From the NCBI GenBank assembly GCA_002292945.1, contig DBCG01000104.1, positions 210-14,840 of the forward strand: DNA of 14,631 nucleotides, in the 5' to 3' direction. Positions within the stretch are counted from its first letter, which is position 1; the number at the start of each line of letters is the position of its first letter. The translations under genes were made by a program, and so were the position numbers. The notes beneath the pieces are model-generated. The model did not search any database. It saw only the letters and a program-made list of their open reading frames with translations, and had not been told where the DNA came from. Positions 6,792 through 14,631 of this stretch are shown here, one piece after another. The stretch comes from Proteobacteria bacterium UBA964 (GTDB lineage: Bacteria > Pseudomonadota > Gammaproteobacteria > Steroidobacterales > Steroidobacteraceae).

Positions 6792-7288
6792 GATGTCGTG
6801 TCGGTCCCCGGTTTCAGGCTGCGGGCGGCGCGCGCGAGCATCGGCACCAACAGCCGGTAGAGCAGATAGATCCCGATCGGGCCCACGACCAGCCAGCCGA
6901 GGGTGGCGTGCACGATGGCATCCCACAAGGTCACCACCGCGTTCCAGACGCCGTCGGCGAGGAGCTCGAGTCCTGCTTCGATGGTGAGCGGTTGGCGCGC
7001 TGCGCCGGTCAGCGCTTCGCCGAGCCGGACGAACGGGATGATGAGCAGCAATTGCAGCGGATAGATCAGGTAGTTCACCAACTGGATCGCCGCGAGGTTC
7101 AAGCGTTGCACCAAGGCGATCACCGCCAACAACGGGGTGGAGATGCCGAGCACCGGGAACAGTCCGATGCCCGTGCCAAGCGCCAAGCACAAGGCGAGTT
7201 CGCGCGGCGCCAACCCCTGTCTCAGCAGACCGAGTATCGGATCGACGAGTTTCCGGCGGAGGAACTGGATCATTTTTTGGGCATTCAA
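6788..7288 (-). CDS. DUF2062 family inner-membrane protein
   Basis: The protein has 166 aa. It begins with a basic amphipathic stretch, then LAPRELALCLALGTGIGLFPVLG (27-49, in two parts around GTG), the hallmark of DUF2062 proteins. Hydrophobic helices lie near 31-48, 52-72, 75-90 and 120-150. The function of the family is not established; members often lie beside glycosyltransferase or lipid-modifying genes. Here it precedes a CFA-like methyltransferase, with a 4-bp ATGA overlap. The start is TTG 7288, which overlaps the VanZ-like stop as TTGA. An alternative is ATG 7273, five codons later; neither has a strong ribosome binding site, so coupling favours TTG. Confidence 0.83.
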   Translation of the reverse strand: MNAQKMIQFLRRKLVDPILGLLRQGLAPRELALCLALGTGIGLFPVLGISTPLLAVIALVQRLNLAAIQLVNYLIYPLQLLLIIPFVRLGEALTGAARQPLTIEAGLELLADGVWNAVVTLWDAIVHATLGWLVVGPIGIYLLYRLLVPMLARAARSLKPGTDTTS

Positions 7289-8472
7289 GTATGCAAGCGC
7301 AGGGGCGGCGCCGCTTGCACCAACGCAGCGCCGATCAGCAATGCGGCGATGTCGGTGGTGTCAGGCAGTCGCCCGGGCGCCCATTGTTGCAGGAACTCCG
7401 CGGTCGCGGTGGCGAGCAGTGCGATCCCGATCGGCGGCAGGGTCGTGGTTCTGCTGCCCCACGCGAGCCACGCCAGACCGATCCCCAAGAACAGCCGTTC
7501 CATCAACGGCAATGCCCCGCCGTCCACCGCGCCGCCCGCCAACTGGGCGAACGGAAGCCAAGAAGCCACCGCCAGGTCTTCACCGGGCCCCGGGATCAGT
7601 CCGGCGAGCAGCGTCGTGGCGCAGGCGGTCAGGAACACCTTCGTCGGTGTCCATCGGGACCGTCCCAGCCCAAGCAGCGCCACCAATGGCAGCGCCAGCA
7701 GGGCCCCGGCGACCTCGTCAGGCGACAGTCGTTGACCGACGAACAGCAGCCGCAGGCCGAGCGAAGCGACGGTGGTGACGAGCAGCAGGCTCCAGAAGTC
7801 GCGCCATCCTGCCAGTGCGCGGATGGCGGCGGCCAGCACGAGGTAGCAAGCCAGCCAAGCGACCACCCGGCTCGGCACCAGATCCAAGGCGAGACTGTCG
7901 GCGAACGCTGCACTGATCCGCCCGGGCCGCAACCGGGGGACGAATGGCGCGAGGTGCGCAGCGATCCACAGCGCGGCCAGGATACCGAGCGCGGGGCTTG
8001 CCCAAGATCCTCCCGACCGTGTCTGCACCGACGCTCGACGGGGCCAGGCACGATAAGCGAAGGCGATCAGCGTGCCGGACGCCGCACTCATCGTGTTCAG
8101 GGCCCAGTCGGCGAGGCTCGGATCACGGGGCGGAAGGGCATGCTGTGCGATCTCGATGCCGAGTGACAGCGCGGCTGCCGCCGAGACGGGCCACAAGACC
8201 CTGCGCAAGGCGGGCAACTGGGGGTCGAGGGCGAGCGCCCCCAACAGCCCGCAGGGCACATACAACAGCAGGTTGACGATGGTGTCGCGGCGCGATGGCG
8301 GGATCCATTCCTGCAGGCGTGGAAATCCCGCCGCGATCCCCTCGAGCAGCCGACTCCATTCCCAATCGAACGGGTACAGGGAGGCGCTGAGCACCAGTGC
8401 GACCCAGCCAGCCAACATCCAAGCCTGCAATCGCAGGATGCCCGGCTCCCGGGCGGCGGTTCCCGGGATCAT
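7285..8472 (-). CDS. VanZ-like multi-pass membrane protein, extended form
   Basis: This 395-aa, very hydrophobic protein has about nine or ten predicted membrane helices. The N-terminal third carries VanZ-family marks: LYPFDW (32-37), DTIVNLLLYVPCGLLGA (63-79), SLGIEIAQHALPPRDPS (103-119) and DWALNTMSAASG (122-133). A degenerate second copy of the latter pattern appears at the end, EFLQQWAPGRLPDTTDIAALL (359-379, Glu-Gln-Arg-Asp spacing kept), which suggests an internal duplication. VanZ of enterococci gives low-level teicoplanin resistance by an unknown route; in Gram-negatives the role is undefined. ATG 8472 is the only reasonable start, since an in-frame TAG lies seven codons upstream. No good ribosome binding site is visible. 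It is the first gene of the minus-strand operon. Confidence 0.8.
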   Translation of the reverse strand: MIPGTAAREPGILRLQAWMLAGWVALVLSASLYPFDWEWSRLLEGIAAGFPRLQEWIPPSRRDTIVNLLLYVPCGLLGALALDPQLPALRRVLWPVSAAAALSLGIEIAQHALPPRDPSLADWALNTMSAASGTLIAFAYRAWPRRASVQTRSGGSWASPALGILAALWIAAHLAPFVPRLRPGRISAAFADSLALDLVPSRVVAWLACYLVLAAAIRALAGWRDFWSLLLVTTVASLGLRLLFVGQRLSPDEVAGALLALPLVALLGLGRSRWTPTKVFLTACATTLLAGLIPGPGEDLAVASWLPFAQLAGGAVDGGALPLMERLFLGIGLAWLAWGSRTTTLPPIGIALLATATAEFLQQWAPGRLPDTTDIAALLIGAALVQAAPPLRLHT

Positions 8473-8602
8473 GGATCTGTGACGCGCGTCCTAACCGCCC
8501 GGACGGCACTTTCCATCATCATTCGTGTTCAGTCTAACCTTAAACACCGCTTGCACCCGCCTGGGTCCTGACGGCACTCTGACCCCCCGCGAACCGTTCC
8601 CT
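8473..8602. promoter_or_regulatory. Divergent intergenic region, probable promoters for both sides
   Basis: About 130 bp lie between the VanZ-like start and the chosen diguanylate-cyclase start. Bases 8510-8550 are visibly more AT-rich than the surroundings. TTTCCA (8510-8515) and TAACCT (8535-8540) could be a poor -35/-10 pair 19 bases apart on the + strand. A 10-bp palindrome (GACGCGCGTC, 8481-8490) could be an operator but is also expected by chance. No confident promoter can be named. Confidence 0.35.
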
Positions 8603-9613
8603 ATGTTGGAGCCTATTTTGGTCGAAACCCACCTCAGTGCATTGCGTGACCGCGTGTCCGCGCTCGAGGCGTTGGCGGCTGTCGATCGACTGATCCTCGC
8701 CGGAGCCCAACTCGAACCCGTGGTGGACGAACTGCTCGATCGCATGCCGGGCGTGATGCGCTGCGAGTACACCTGCATCGCTTTGCCGACGGCGGACCGT
8801 CCCGGTCTTTGGGATCTGCACCTCGAATCGCATGGCGTCGGTGGGGCCGGTCGGGTTCTCCTGCTGCGCCAGTCCGGCGCGGAGGTCCACCGACCGCGTC
8901 TCGGTCCGGTCCCGGCGGCGCTGCGCCAGGCGGGTGCCGAGCTCGTGCAAGCGTGGCCGGTCACCCTCGACACCCGGGTGGTCGCGATCCTCGGGGTCGG
9001 CTTCCGTGACGCGATCCCGGTCGATCCGTCGATCGGTGACACGCTCGAGAGCTTCGCCCAGCGACTATCGCTGGCATTGGCCCGCAGCGAGCGTGAAGAG
9101 CGTCTCTACCGTCAGGCGCACTTCGATGCGCTCACCGGCCTGCCGAACCGGGTCCTTTTCCGCGATCGATTGACCGATGAGCTGCAGCAGGTCAGGGAGG
9201 GCGGCATCGGCGGCGCCTTGCTGTATCTCGACCTCGACGACTTCAAACAGGTCAACGACACCCTGGGCCATCCCGCGGGCGATCAGATGCTCGCGATCGT
9301 CGGCCAGCGCCTGCGAGGTTGTGTCAAGGAACACGACACCGTCGCCCGTCTCGGTGGCGATGAGTTCATGGTCATCCTGCGGGCCTTGCCTGAGCCTGCC
9401 GCCGCGCAGCATGTCGCGCAGCGCATCATCGACACGCTCGCGGCACCGATGCGGCTGGGCAGCCAGAGCCGACGATTGAGCGTGAGCATCGGCGTCGCCG
9501 TGTTCCCGGACGATGCGCAGGATGGCGATGAGCTGATCCGCAAGGCCGATGCTGCGATGTATCGCGCCAAGCAGCAGGATCCCATCCGCATCGCCTGGCA
9601 CCGATCGCCCTGA
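8603..9613 (+). CDS. GAF-GGDEF diguanylate cyclase
   Basis: This 336-aa protein is predicted to make cyclic di-GMP from two GTP in the cytoplasm. An N-terminal GAF-like sensor (about 22-152) is followed by a short helical linker and a GGDEF domain (about 170-330). The GGDEF domain carries DALTGLPNR at 175-183, YLDLDDFKQVND at 208-219 and an intact active-site GGDEF at 251-255. The inhibitory-site RxxD, five residues upstream, reads KEHD (242-245), so product feedback may be weak. No EAL domain follows, although the sequence style resembles the GGDEF half of GGDEF-EAL proteins. ATG 8603 is preferred over GTG 8525: the extra 26 codons have poor third-position GC and overlap the AT-rich promoter-like stretch. 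Neither start has a clear ribosome binding site. The gene stands alone, so its target process is unknown. Confidence 0.88.
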   Translation: MLEPILVETHLSALRDRVSALEALAAVDRLILAGAQLEPVVDELLDRMPGVMRCEYTCIALPTADRPGLWDLHLESHGVGGAGRVLLLRQSGAEVHRPRLGPVPAALRQAGAELVQAWPVTLDTRVVAILGVGFRDAIPVDPSIGDTLESFAQRLSLALARSEREERLYRQAHFDALTGLPNRVLFRDRLTDELQQVREGGIGGALLYLDLDDFKQVNDTLGHPAGDQMLAIVGQRLRGCVKEHDTVARLGGDEFMVILRALPEPAAAQHVAQRIIDTLAAPMRLGSQSRRLSVSIGVAVFPDDAQDGDELIRKADAAMYRAKQQDPIRIAWHRSP

Positions 9614-9621
9614 GCCACAGC

Positions 9622-9639
9622 CGGCCGGGCTTCCGGCCG
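9622..9639. terminator. GC-rich hairpin between convergent genes
   Basis: CGGCCGG and CCGGCCG form a perfect 7-bp stem around a GCTT loop, nine bases after the cyclase stop and eight before the end of the opposite-strand zinc-ribbon gene. There is no clear U-run on either side, so it may be a weak bidirectional terminator or an RNA-stabilising hairpin. Confidence 0.5.
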
Positions 9640-9647
9640 CCGCATCC

Positions 9648-9947
9648 CTATTTGCCGAACAGCCGGTCGAGCTCTGCGCGCGCCGCATCGATCACAGCGC
9701 CGTCGCGCGGGACATGGGCGCCCGGTCGTGGTTTGAAGTGATCGCAGAAATTGGCGTGCTCCTTGTCGCGCACCTCTTCGGCGGTCGGCTCCCGGCATTG
9801 CTTGGCGATGCGCGTATCGAAATCGACGCAAAGCTTGCAGGCGTGCAGTTCGGCCCGGCACGCCGGACATTCTTCGAGCCGCCGCAACGGCAAGGAGAGG
9901 GCTGCGAGCGACGCCCCGCACTTCCAGCAGACGAGATCATGGGCCAT
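9648..9947 (-). CDS. Small cysteine-rich zinc-ribbon protein of unknown function
   Basis: The protein has 99 aa. Cysteines are arranged as C7-x2-C10, C27-x2-C30, C37-x2-C40, then C51 and C68 with His64 and His70 nearby: enough ligands for two zinc sites. The first four Cys make a classic zinc ribbon. The middle section (ELHACKLCVDFDTRIAKQC, then DKEHANFCDHF) resembles a conserved uncharacterised proteobacterial family recognised from memory. No enzymatic motif is seen. ATG 9947 has an AGGAG seven bases upstream and lies inside the end of the uvrA-like gene (11-bp overlap), so the two are probably co-translated. A nucleic-acid or protein-binding partner role is possible, but it is inferred from the neighbour only. 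Confidence 0.85.
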   Translation of the reverse strand: MAHDLVCWKCGASLAALSLPLRRLEECPACRAELHACKLCVDFDTRIAKQCREPTAEEVRDKEHANFCDHFKPRPGAHVPRDGAVIDAARAELDRLFGK

Positions 9948-12900
9948 GGTGCGACTCCTGCAGGGCGGTCTCCCACCGATTCTCGAGGAAGTCTCTCAGG
10001 GCGCGTCCCGTATGGGAACGCCCCGGACGCAGACCGAGCGCCTGGGGCGTCTTCGCCGCGACCTGCTTGCCGCCGCCGTCACCGGCCTCGGGCCCCATGT
10101 CGATGACCCAGTCCGACTGTGCGATGAGGTCGAGGTTGTGTTCGACCAGCACCACCGTGTTGCCGGCATCGACCAGCCGGTGCAGCACCCGGACCAGCTT
10201 CTCTACATCGGCCATGTGCAGGCCGACCGTAGGTTCGTCGAGCACATAGAGTGTATGTTTCGGCCGCGTCCGCAGCGGTGCGCGAAGATCGACCCGCACC
10301 TTGGCGAGTTCCGTGACGAGCTTGATGCGTTGTGCTTCGCCGCCCGACAGCGTCGGACTCTGTTGGCCGAGCGTCAGGTAACCGAGCCCCACATCGCAGA
10401 GCAGCGACAGCACATGGTGTAGGGCGGCATGCGGCCGGAAGGCCTCGGCTGCATCCTCGATGCTCATCGCCAGAACCTCGCCGATGCTGCGGCCACCATA
10501 GGTGACACCGAGCGTATCGCTATCGAAGCGCTGGCCTGCACAGCTGTCGCAGACCAGCTTCACATCCGGCAGGAAGCTCATCTCGACGGTCTGCACGCCC
10601 TGGCCCTCGCAGGCCGGGCAACGACCCCCCGCCGTATTGAACGAGAAGCGCCCCGCATCATGACCTCGCAGTCGCGCCTCGGTGGTGCCTGCGAAGATGC
10701 GTCGGATGTCGTCCCAGATGCCGACGTAGGTCGCCGGGCAGGAACGGGGTGTCTTGCCGATCGGTGTCTGGTCCACTTCGAGCACGCGGTCGATGTGTTC
10801 GATGCCGCTGATCGCGCGACAGCCGACTGCACCAGACTCGCCGCCGACCAGGTTGCGTACGCTCGAGAACAGCACATCGCGTGCGAGCGTCGATTTCCCG
10901 GAGCCGGAGACACCCGTCACGGAGACCAGTCTTCCGAGCGGGATGCGTATGTCGAGGCCGCGCAGGTTGTGCAGCGTCGCGCCTTCGATGGTCAAAGACG
11001 GGGTGCTGGCGGTGATCGGTCGACGCGGCTTCACCGGGTGCCGCAGCGGTGCACGCAGGTAGCGGCCTGTGATGGAGCCGGGGTTCGCGAGCAGATCTTC
11101 GATCCGGCCCTCACCGACGATACGACCACCCCGAACGCCCGCACCGGGGCCGAGATCGATCACGTGATCGGCGCGGCGGATCGTGTCTTCATCGTGCTCG
11201 ACGACCACCAGCGTGTTGCGGTGTCGTGCAAGTTCTTCGAGCGCATCGAGCAGGATCCGGTTGTCGCGCGGATGCAGACCGATGGTCGGCTCATCGAGCA
11301 CGTAGCAGACGCCGCGAAGGTTCGAGCCGAGCTGTGCCGCGAGCCTGATGCGCTGCGCCTCACCGCCCGACAGCGTCGGCGCCGCGCGATCGAGGCTGAG
11401 GTATCCGAGGCCGACGCGTTCGAGGAAACCGAGGCGTGTCCCGATCTCCTGCAGCAGATCGCGGCCGATCGCCTGTTCGCGACGGTCAAGCTTCAGGCCG
11501 GTGAGGCGCTTTCGCACCTGCGTCACCGATTCGCAGGTCAAGCGACCGATCGAGCGGTCGCGGAAGCGCACGGCGCGTGCGACGGGATTGAGCCGTTCGC
11601 CGTCGCAGCTGTCGCAGACCGCCGCCTCACCGTCCTGCCGTTCGTTCCAAGCGGCTTCTTCACCGCTTTGCTCGGCGTCGAATCCCGCAAGCTGCAGCCC
11701 CGTGCCGAAGCAGCCCGTGCACCAGCCCTGCTTGGAATTGAAGGAGAACATGCGCGGGTCTGGCTCGGCGAAGCTGGTGCCGCAGCTGGGGCAGGCGCGG
11801 CGTGTCGAGTACACGATCGGTACCTTGCTGCCTGTCGCGAGCACCTGCACCACGCCCTTGCCGTGCTGCAGCGCTTCGGTGAGTTTCGCGCGAAGGTCGG
11901 CTTCGCCGCGCGCCGAGATGCCGAGCCGCGCGACCGGCAGCTCGATCGAGTGCTCGCGGAACCGGTCGAGCCGCGGCCAAGGCTTCACCGGCAGCCGCTC
12001 GCCATCGACGCGCAGCTCGCGGTAGCCCTTGGCTGCCGCCCACTTGGCGAGATCGGTGTAGAGACCCTTACGCGCGACCACGAGCGGCGCCAGCAGGTCG
12101 ACGGTCTTGCCGCGGAACTGTTCGAGTATGCGGACCGCGATCAGCTCGGGAGACTGCGGTTCGATGCGTGCGTCGCAGTCCGGACAGTGTTGCGTGCCGA
12201 GCTTCATGTAGAGCAGGCGCAGGAAATGATAGATCTCGGTGAGCGTCGCCACGGTGCTCTTGCGGCCGCCGCGACTGGTGCGCTGTTCGATCGCGACCGT
12301 CGGCGGGATGCCGCGGATCGAGTCGACCTCCGGCCGTGACGCCGGCTGCACGAACTGCCGCGCGTAGGCGTTCAAGGACTCGAGGTAGCGCCGTTGCCCC
12401 TCGTTGAACAGGATGTCGAAGGCGAGCGTCGATTTGCCGGATCCGGAGACTCCGGTGATCACGGTGAATGCATCGCGCGGGATGTCGACATCGATGCCGC
12501 GCAGATTGTGCTCACGCGCGTTGCGCACGGCGATATCGCGGGGGACCGTCGCCGCAGGCGCTGCTGCCGGGCGCCTCGACATCGTCGGTTCGGCGACTTG
12601 GGCGAACGTCCGACGGTACTCGAGCAGCGCACGACCCGTGTGCGAAGCCGGGATCTGCTCGATCTGCGCGGGTGTGCCGACGGCGACCACTTGGCCGCCC
12701 GCCTCACCGCCCTCCGGCCCGAGATCGACGATCCATTCCGCCGCGCGGATGACATCGAGGTTGTGCTCGATCACCACCAAAGAATGCCCTGCATCGAGCA
12801 GCTTGCGGAACGCGCCGAGCAGCCGGGCGATGTCCTCGAAATGCAGTCCGGTGGTGGGTTCATCGAACAGGAAGAGCTTGCCGGTCGTCGGCTTGCCGGC

Positions 12901-14631
12901 GGCCGCTTTGCCGATCGGCTGCGCCGAATCGGCGAGGTGCCCGGCGAGCTTCAAGCGTTGTGCCTCGCCGCCCGACAGCGTGGGGACCGGTTGCCCGAGC
13001 CGCAGGTAGTCGAGACCGACATCGACGAGCGGGCCCAGTCGGACTGCGAGCTCCGGTATGTCGGCGAAGAAATGAAGTGCTTCCGTGACCGTCATCTCGA
13101 GCACTTCGGCGATGCTCGCCGATCGCCCGTCGGGTCCGGGATGTGTCACTTCCAGCGTCTCGACGCGATAGCGGGTGCCGTTGCAGTCGCCGCAGCGGAG
13201 GTAGACATCCGACAGGAACTGCATCTCGACATGCTCGAAGCCGCTGCCGCTGCAGGTCGGACAGCGCCCGGTGCCGGAGTTGAAGCTGAAGGTGCCCGCG
13301 GTCCAGCCGCGCTGGCGCGCCTCTGGCAGCTTCGCGAAACGCTCGCGTATCACATCGAAGGCACCGACATAGCTCGCAGGGTTGGAGCGGGCGGTGCGCC
13401 CGATCGCTGCTTGGTCGACGGACACGACATCGCTGATGTGCTCGATGCCGCGCAGTCCCCGGTGCGCGCCCGCGGCCTCTGACGGCCGACCGAGATGCTT
13501 GAGCAGCGCTGGATGAAGGACATCCTGCAGAAGGGTCGATTTTCCGGAGCCCGACACACCGGTGATGCAGACCAGACGCCGTAGCGGCAACCGTACATCG
13601 ATGCCACGCAGGTTGTGCTCACTCGCGCCGATCACCTCGAGCCAGCCGTGGTCCTCTGCATCGACCACCGCGCTGCGCGGCGGCGGCAGCCGCACCGTGC
13701 GTCGGCCGCTCAGGTAGTCCGCGGTGAGCGACCCCGCCGTCGCGAGAACCTCTTCCGGGCGCCCCCAAGCGACGATCCGACCGCCGTGCTCGCCGGCACC
13801 GGGACCGAGGTCGAGCAGTCGGTCGGCCTGCTGCATGATCTGCGGATCGTGCTCCACCACGAGCAGCGAGTTGCCGGCGTCGCGCAGCCGGTGCATGACG
13901 CCGATGACCCGCTGCATATCGCGTGGATGCAGCCCGATCGAGGGTTCATCCAGCACGAACAGGGTGTTCACCAGCGAAGTTCCGAGCGCGGTGGTGAGGT
14001 TGATGCGTTGCACCTCACCGCCCGACAGCGTGCGTGACTGACGGTCGAGCGTGAGGTACCCGAGACCGACCTCGCAAAGAAAGGCATAGCGGCTGCGGAT
14101 CTCGGCGACCAGCAGGTGAGTGGCTTCGTCGAGCCGACCCGGTAGGCGCAGTCGATCGAAGAAGTCGCGCGCCCGCTCGAGTGGCAGCAACATCAGGTCG
14201 TGCACGCAGAGCCCTGGGAGCGCAGCGAGCGCATCGTCGCTCCACTTCACGCCCCGGGGGCGGAAACGCTGTCGCCCATCGAGCGCCGCGTCCGCGAGCG
14301 GTGCATCGCCCAGCCGCCACAGCAAGGACGGGGTCGCAAGCCGTGCGCCGTCGCAATGCGTGCAGGGGGTGTAGGCCCGGTATTTCGAGAGCAGCACCCG
14401 GATGTGCATCTTGTAGGCCTTGCTCTCCAGGTACTCAAAGAAGCGTTTCACGCCATACCACTGGTGGTTCCAGCGCCCCTTCCACTCGGGGGAGCCGTTG
14501 ATCACCCAGTCTTGCTGGGCTTTCGTCAACTTGTCCCAAGCCGTGTCACGCGGAATGCCTGCGGCCTCGGCGTGGCGCATCAGGTCGTCTTGGTTTTCTT
14601 GCCATGCGGGGGTTTGCAGCGTCTTGATGGC
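9937..14631 (-). CDS. uvrA: Tandem (two-unit) UvrA-like ABC ATPase, 5' end outside the window
   Basis: At least 1564 aa; the frame stays open through the right edge, so ATG 14580 is internal. UvrA binds damaged DNA as an ABC-ATPase dimer and loads UvrB in nucleotide excision repair. Numbered from ATG 14580, unit 1 shows an insertion-domain remnant (1-72), CTHC, ABC signature LSGGEVQ with DEPSIGLHPRD (185-221), Walker A GVSGSGKST (341-349), the C-terminal zinc finger CPTC...CGDC (440-466), LSGGEAQ and DEPTTGLH. Unit 2 starts near 680: Walker A at 710-718, a UvrB-binding-like segment (about 801-920), CPSC...CTGC (930-957), CDSC (989-992), LSGGEAQ/DEPTIGLHPRD (1070-1106), Walker A at 1223-1231, CPAC...CDSC and DEPTVGLH. 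Unit 2 has only 27 residues between CFGTG and CDSC, so most of its insertion domain is missing. Tandem UvrA paralogues of about 1900 aa are known in Proteobacteria; whether they do excision repair is unclear. Confidence 0.92.
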   Translation of the reverse strand, partial: AIKTLQTPAWQENQDDLMRHAEAAGIPRDTAWDKLTKAQQDWVINGSPEWKGRWNHQWYGVKRFFEYLESKAYKMHIRVLLSKYRAYTPCTHCDGARLATPSLLWRLGDAPLADAALDGRQRFRPRGVKWSDDALAALPGLCVHDLMLLPLERARDFFDRLRLPGRLDEATHLLVAEIRSRYAFLCEVGLGYLTLDRQSRTLSGGEVQRINLTTALGTSLVNTLFVLDEPSIGLHPRDMQRVIGVMHRLRDAGNSLLVVEHDPQIMQQADRLLDLGPGAGEHGGRIVAWGRPEEVLATAGSLTADYLSGRRTVRLPPPRSAVVDAEDHGWLEVIGASEHNLRGIDVRLPLRRLVCITGVSGSGKSTLLQDVLHPALLKHLGRPSEAAGAHRGLRGIEHISDVVSVDQAAIGRTARSNPASYVGAFDVIRERFAKLPEARQRGWTAGTFSFNSGTGRCPTCSGSGFEHVEMQFLSDVYLRCGDCNGTRYRVETLEVTHPGPDGRSASIAEVLEMTVTEALHFFADIPELAVRLGPLVDVGLDYLRLGQPVPTLSGGEAQRLKLAGHLADSAQPIGKAAAGKPTTGKLFLFDEPTTGLHFEDIARLLGAFRKLLDAGHSLVVIEHNLDVIRAAEWIVDLGPEGGEAGGQVVAVGTPAQIEQIPASHTGRALLEYRRTFAQVAEPTMSRRPAAAPAATVPRDIAVRNAREHNLRGIDVDIPRDAFTVITGVSGSGKSTLAFDILFNEGQRRYLESLNAYARQFVQPASRPEVDSIRGIPPTVAIEQRTSRGGRKSTVATLTEIYHFLRLLYMKLGTQHCPDCDARIEPQSPELIAVRILEQFRGKTVDLLAPLVVARKGLYTDLAKWAAAKGYRELRVDGERLPVKPWPRLDRFREHSIELPVARLGISARGEADLRAKLTEALQHGKGVVQVLATGSKVPIVYSTRRACPSCGTSFAEPDPRMFSFNSKQGWCTGCFGTGLQLAGFDAEQSGEEAAWNERQDGEAAVCDSCDGERLNPVARAVRFRDRSIGRLTCESVTQVRKRLTGLKLDRREQAIGRDLLQEIGTRLGFLERVGLGYLSLDRAAPTLSGGEAQRIRLAAQLGSNLRGVCYVLDEPTIGLHPRDNRILLDALEELARHRNTLVVVEHDEDTIRRADHVIDLGPGAGVRGGRIVGEGRIEDLLANPGSITGRYLRAPLRHPVKPRRPITASTPSLTIEGATLHNLRGLDIRIPLGRLVSVTGVSGSGKSTLARDVLFSSVRNLVGGESGAVGCRAISGIEHIDRVLEVDQTPIGKTPRSCPATYVGIWDDIRRIFAGTTEARLRGHDAGRFSFNTAGGRCPACEGQGVQTVEMSFLPDVKLVCDSCAGQRFDSDTLGVTYGGRSIGEVLAMSIEDAAEAFRPHAALHHVLSLLCDVGLGYLTLGQQSPTLSGGEAQRIKLVTELAKVRVDLRAPLRTRPKHTLYVLDEPTVGLHMADVEKLVRVLHRLVDAGNTVVLVEHNLDLIAQSDWVIDMGPEAGDGGGKQVAAKTPQALGLRPGRSHTGRALRDFLENRWETALQESHHGP
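9955..9959 (-). promoter_or_regulatory. Ribosome binding site for the zinc-ribbon gene
   Basis: The minus-strand AGGAG lies seven bases before ATG 9947 and inside the last codons of the uvrA-like gene. This supports translational coupling and fixes the start. Confidence 0.75.

Noticed and set aside
6908..8166. Long + strand frames opposite the VanZ-like and DUF2062 genes
   Set aside because: Gln/Arg-rich, no domain, fully antisense to convincing membrane proteins.
8481..8490. GACGCGCGTC palindrome in the divergent intergenic region as an operator
   Set aside because: A 10-bp palindrome is expected several times by chance in a GC-rich window of this size, and no second copy or matching regulator gene was seen.
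10429..12339. 636-aa open frame on the + strand opposite the uvrA-like gene
   Set aside because: It lies wholly antisense to a gene with clear UvrA motifs, has no recognisable domain, and is the type of shadow expected from GC-rich codon use.
12394..13482. 362-aa open frame on the + strand opposite the uvrA-like gene
   Set aside because: Same reason: antisense to conserved ABC and zinc-finger motifs, with Arg/Ala-rich content and no domain.

Overview
The window is a densely packed, GC-rich stretch of bacterial chromosome. G or C fills most third codon positions, many neighbouring genes share start/stop overlaps, and the gene families (tandem UvrA, DUF2062, VanZ-like, GAF-GGDEF, a lipoprotein with a lipobox) point to a gammaproteobacterium, perhaps from the Xanthomonadales/Nevskiales/Chromatiales side. 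That placement is inferred from gene content only. No tRNA, rRNA, CRISPR array, integrase or insertion sequence was seen, and no gap without a gene exceeds about 130 bp.

Region 1 (1-4367, + strand) is a compact operon and the most novel part. It holds the tail of a gene cut by the window edge; a 454-aa protein that looks like a degenerate MreB/Hsp70 (actin-fold) domain fused to a C-terminal FHA domain; two paralogous proteins, each with a short basic N-terminus, one membrane helix carrying an Asp in a TolR/ExbD/MotB-like setting, a coiled coil and a von Willebrand A (VWA) domain; and a predicted lipoprotein. The layout suggests an ion-driven, stator-like envelope machine with VWA domains outside the membrane and a phosphopeptide-binding FHA subunit inside. 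The function is unknown.

Region 2 (4336-8472, - strand) is a four-gene set read from 8472 down to 4336: a VanZ-like multi-pass membrane protein, a DUF2062 membrane protein, a cyclopropane-fatty-acid-synthase/coclaurine-N-methyltransferase-like enzyme, and a secreted TPR protein with a TonB-C-like end. Successive genes overlap by 4, 4 and 37 bp, so they are probably co-translated. The theme is membrane lipid and envelope modification. The last gene runs tail-to-tail into the region 1 lipoprotein gene and overlaps it by 32 bp.

Region 3 (8473-9613) is a short divergent intergenic region and a GAF-GGDEF diguanylate cyclase on the + strand. A perfect GC-rich hairpin follows its stop codon.

Region 4 (9648-14631, - strand) is dominated by a giant UvrA paralogue with two UvrA units in one chain, open at the right edge of the window. 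An 11-bp overlap joins it to a small cysteine-rich zinc-ribbon gene of unknown function. The second UvrA unit keeps a UvrB-binding-like segment but lacks most of the insertion domain. The first unit's insertion domain is visible at the window edge. The long + strand open frames opposite uvrA are codon-bias shadows.
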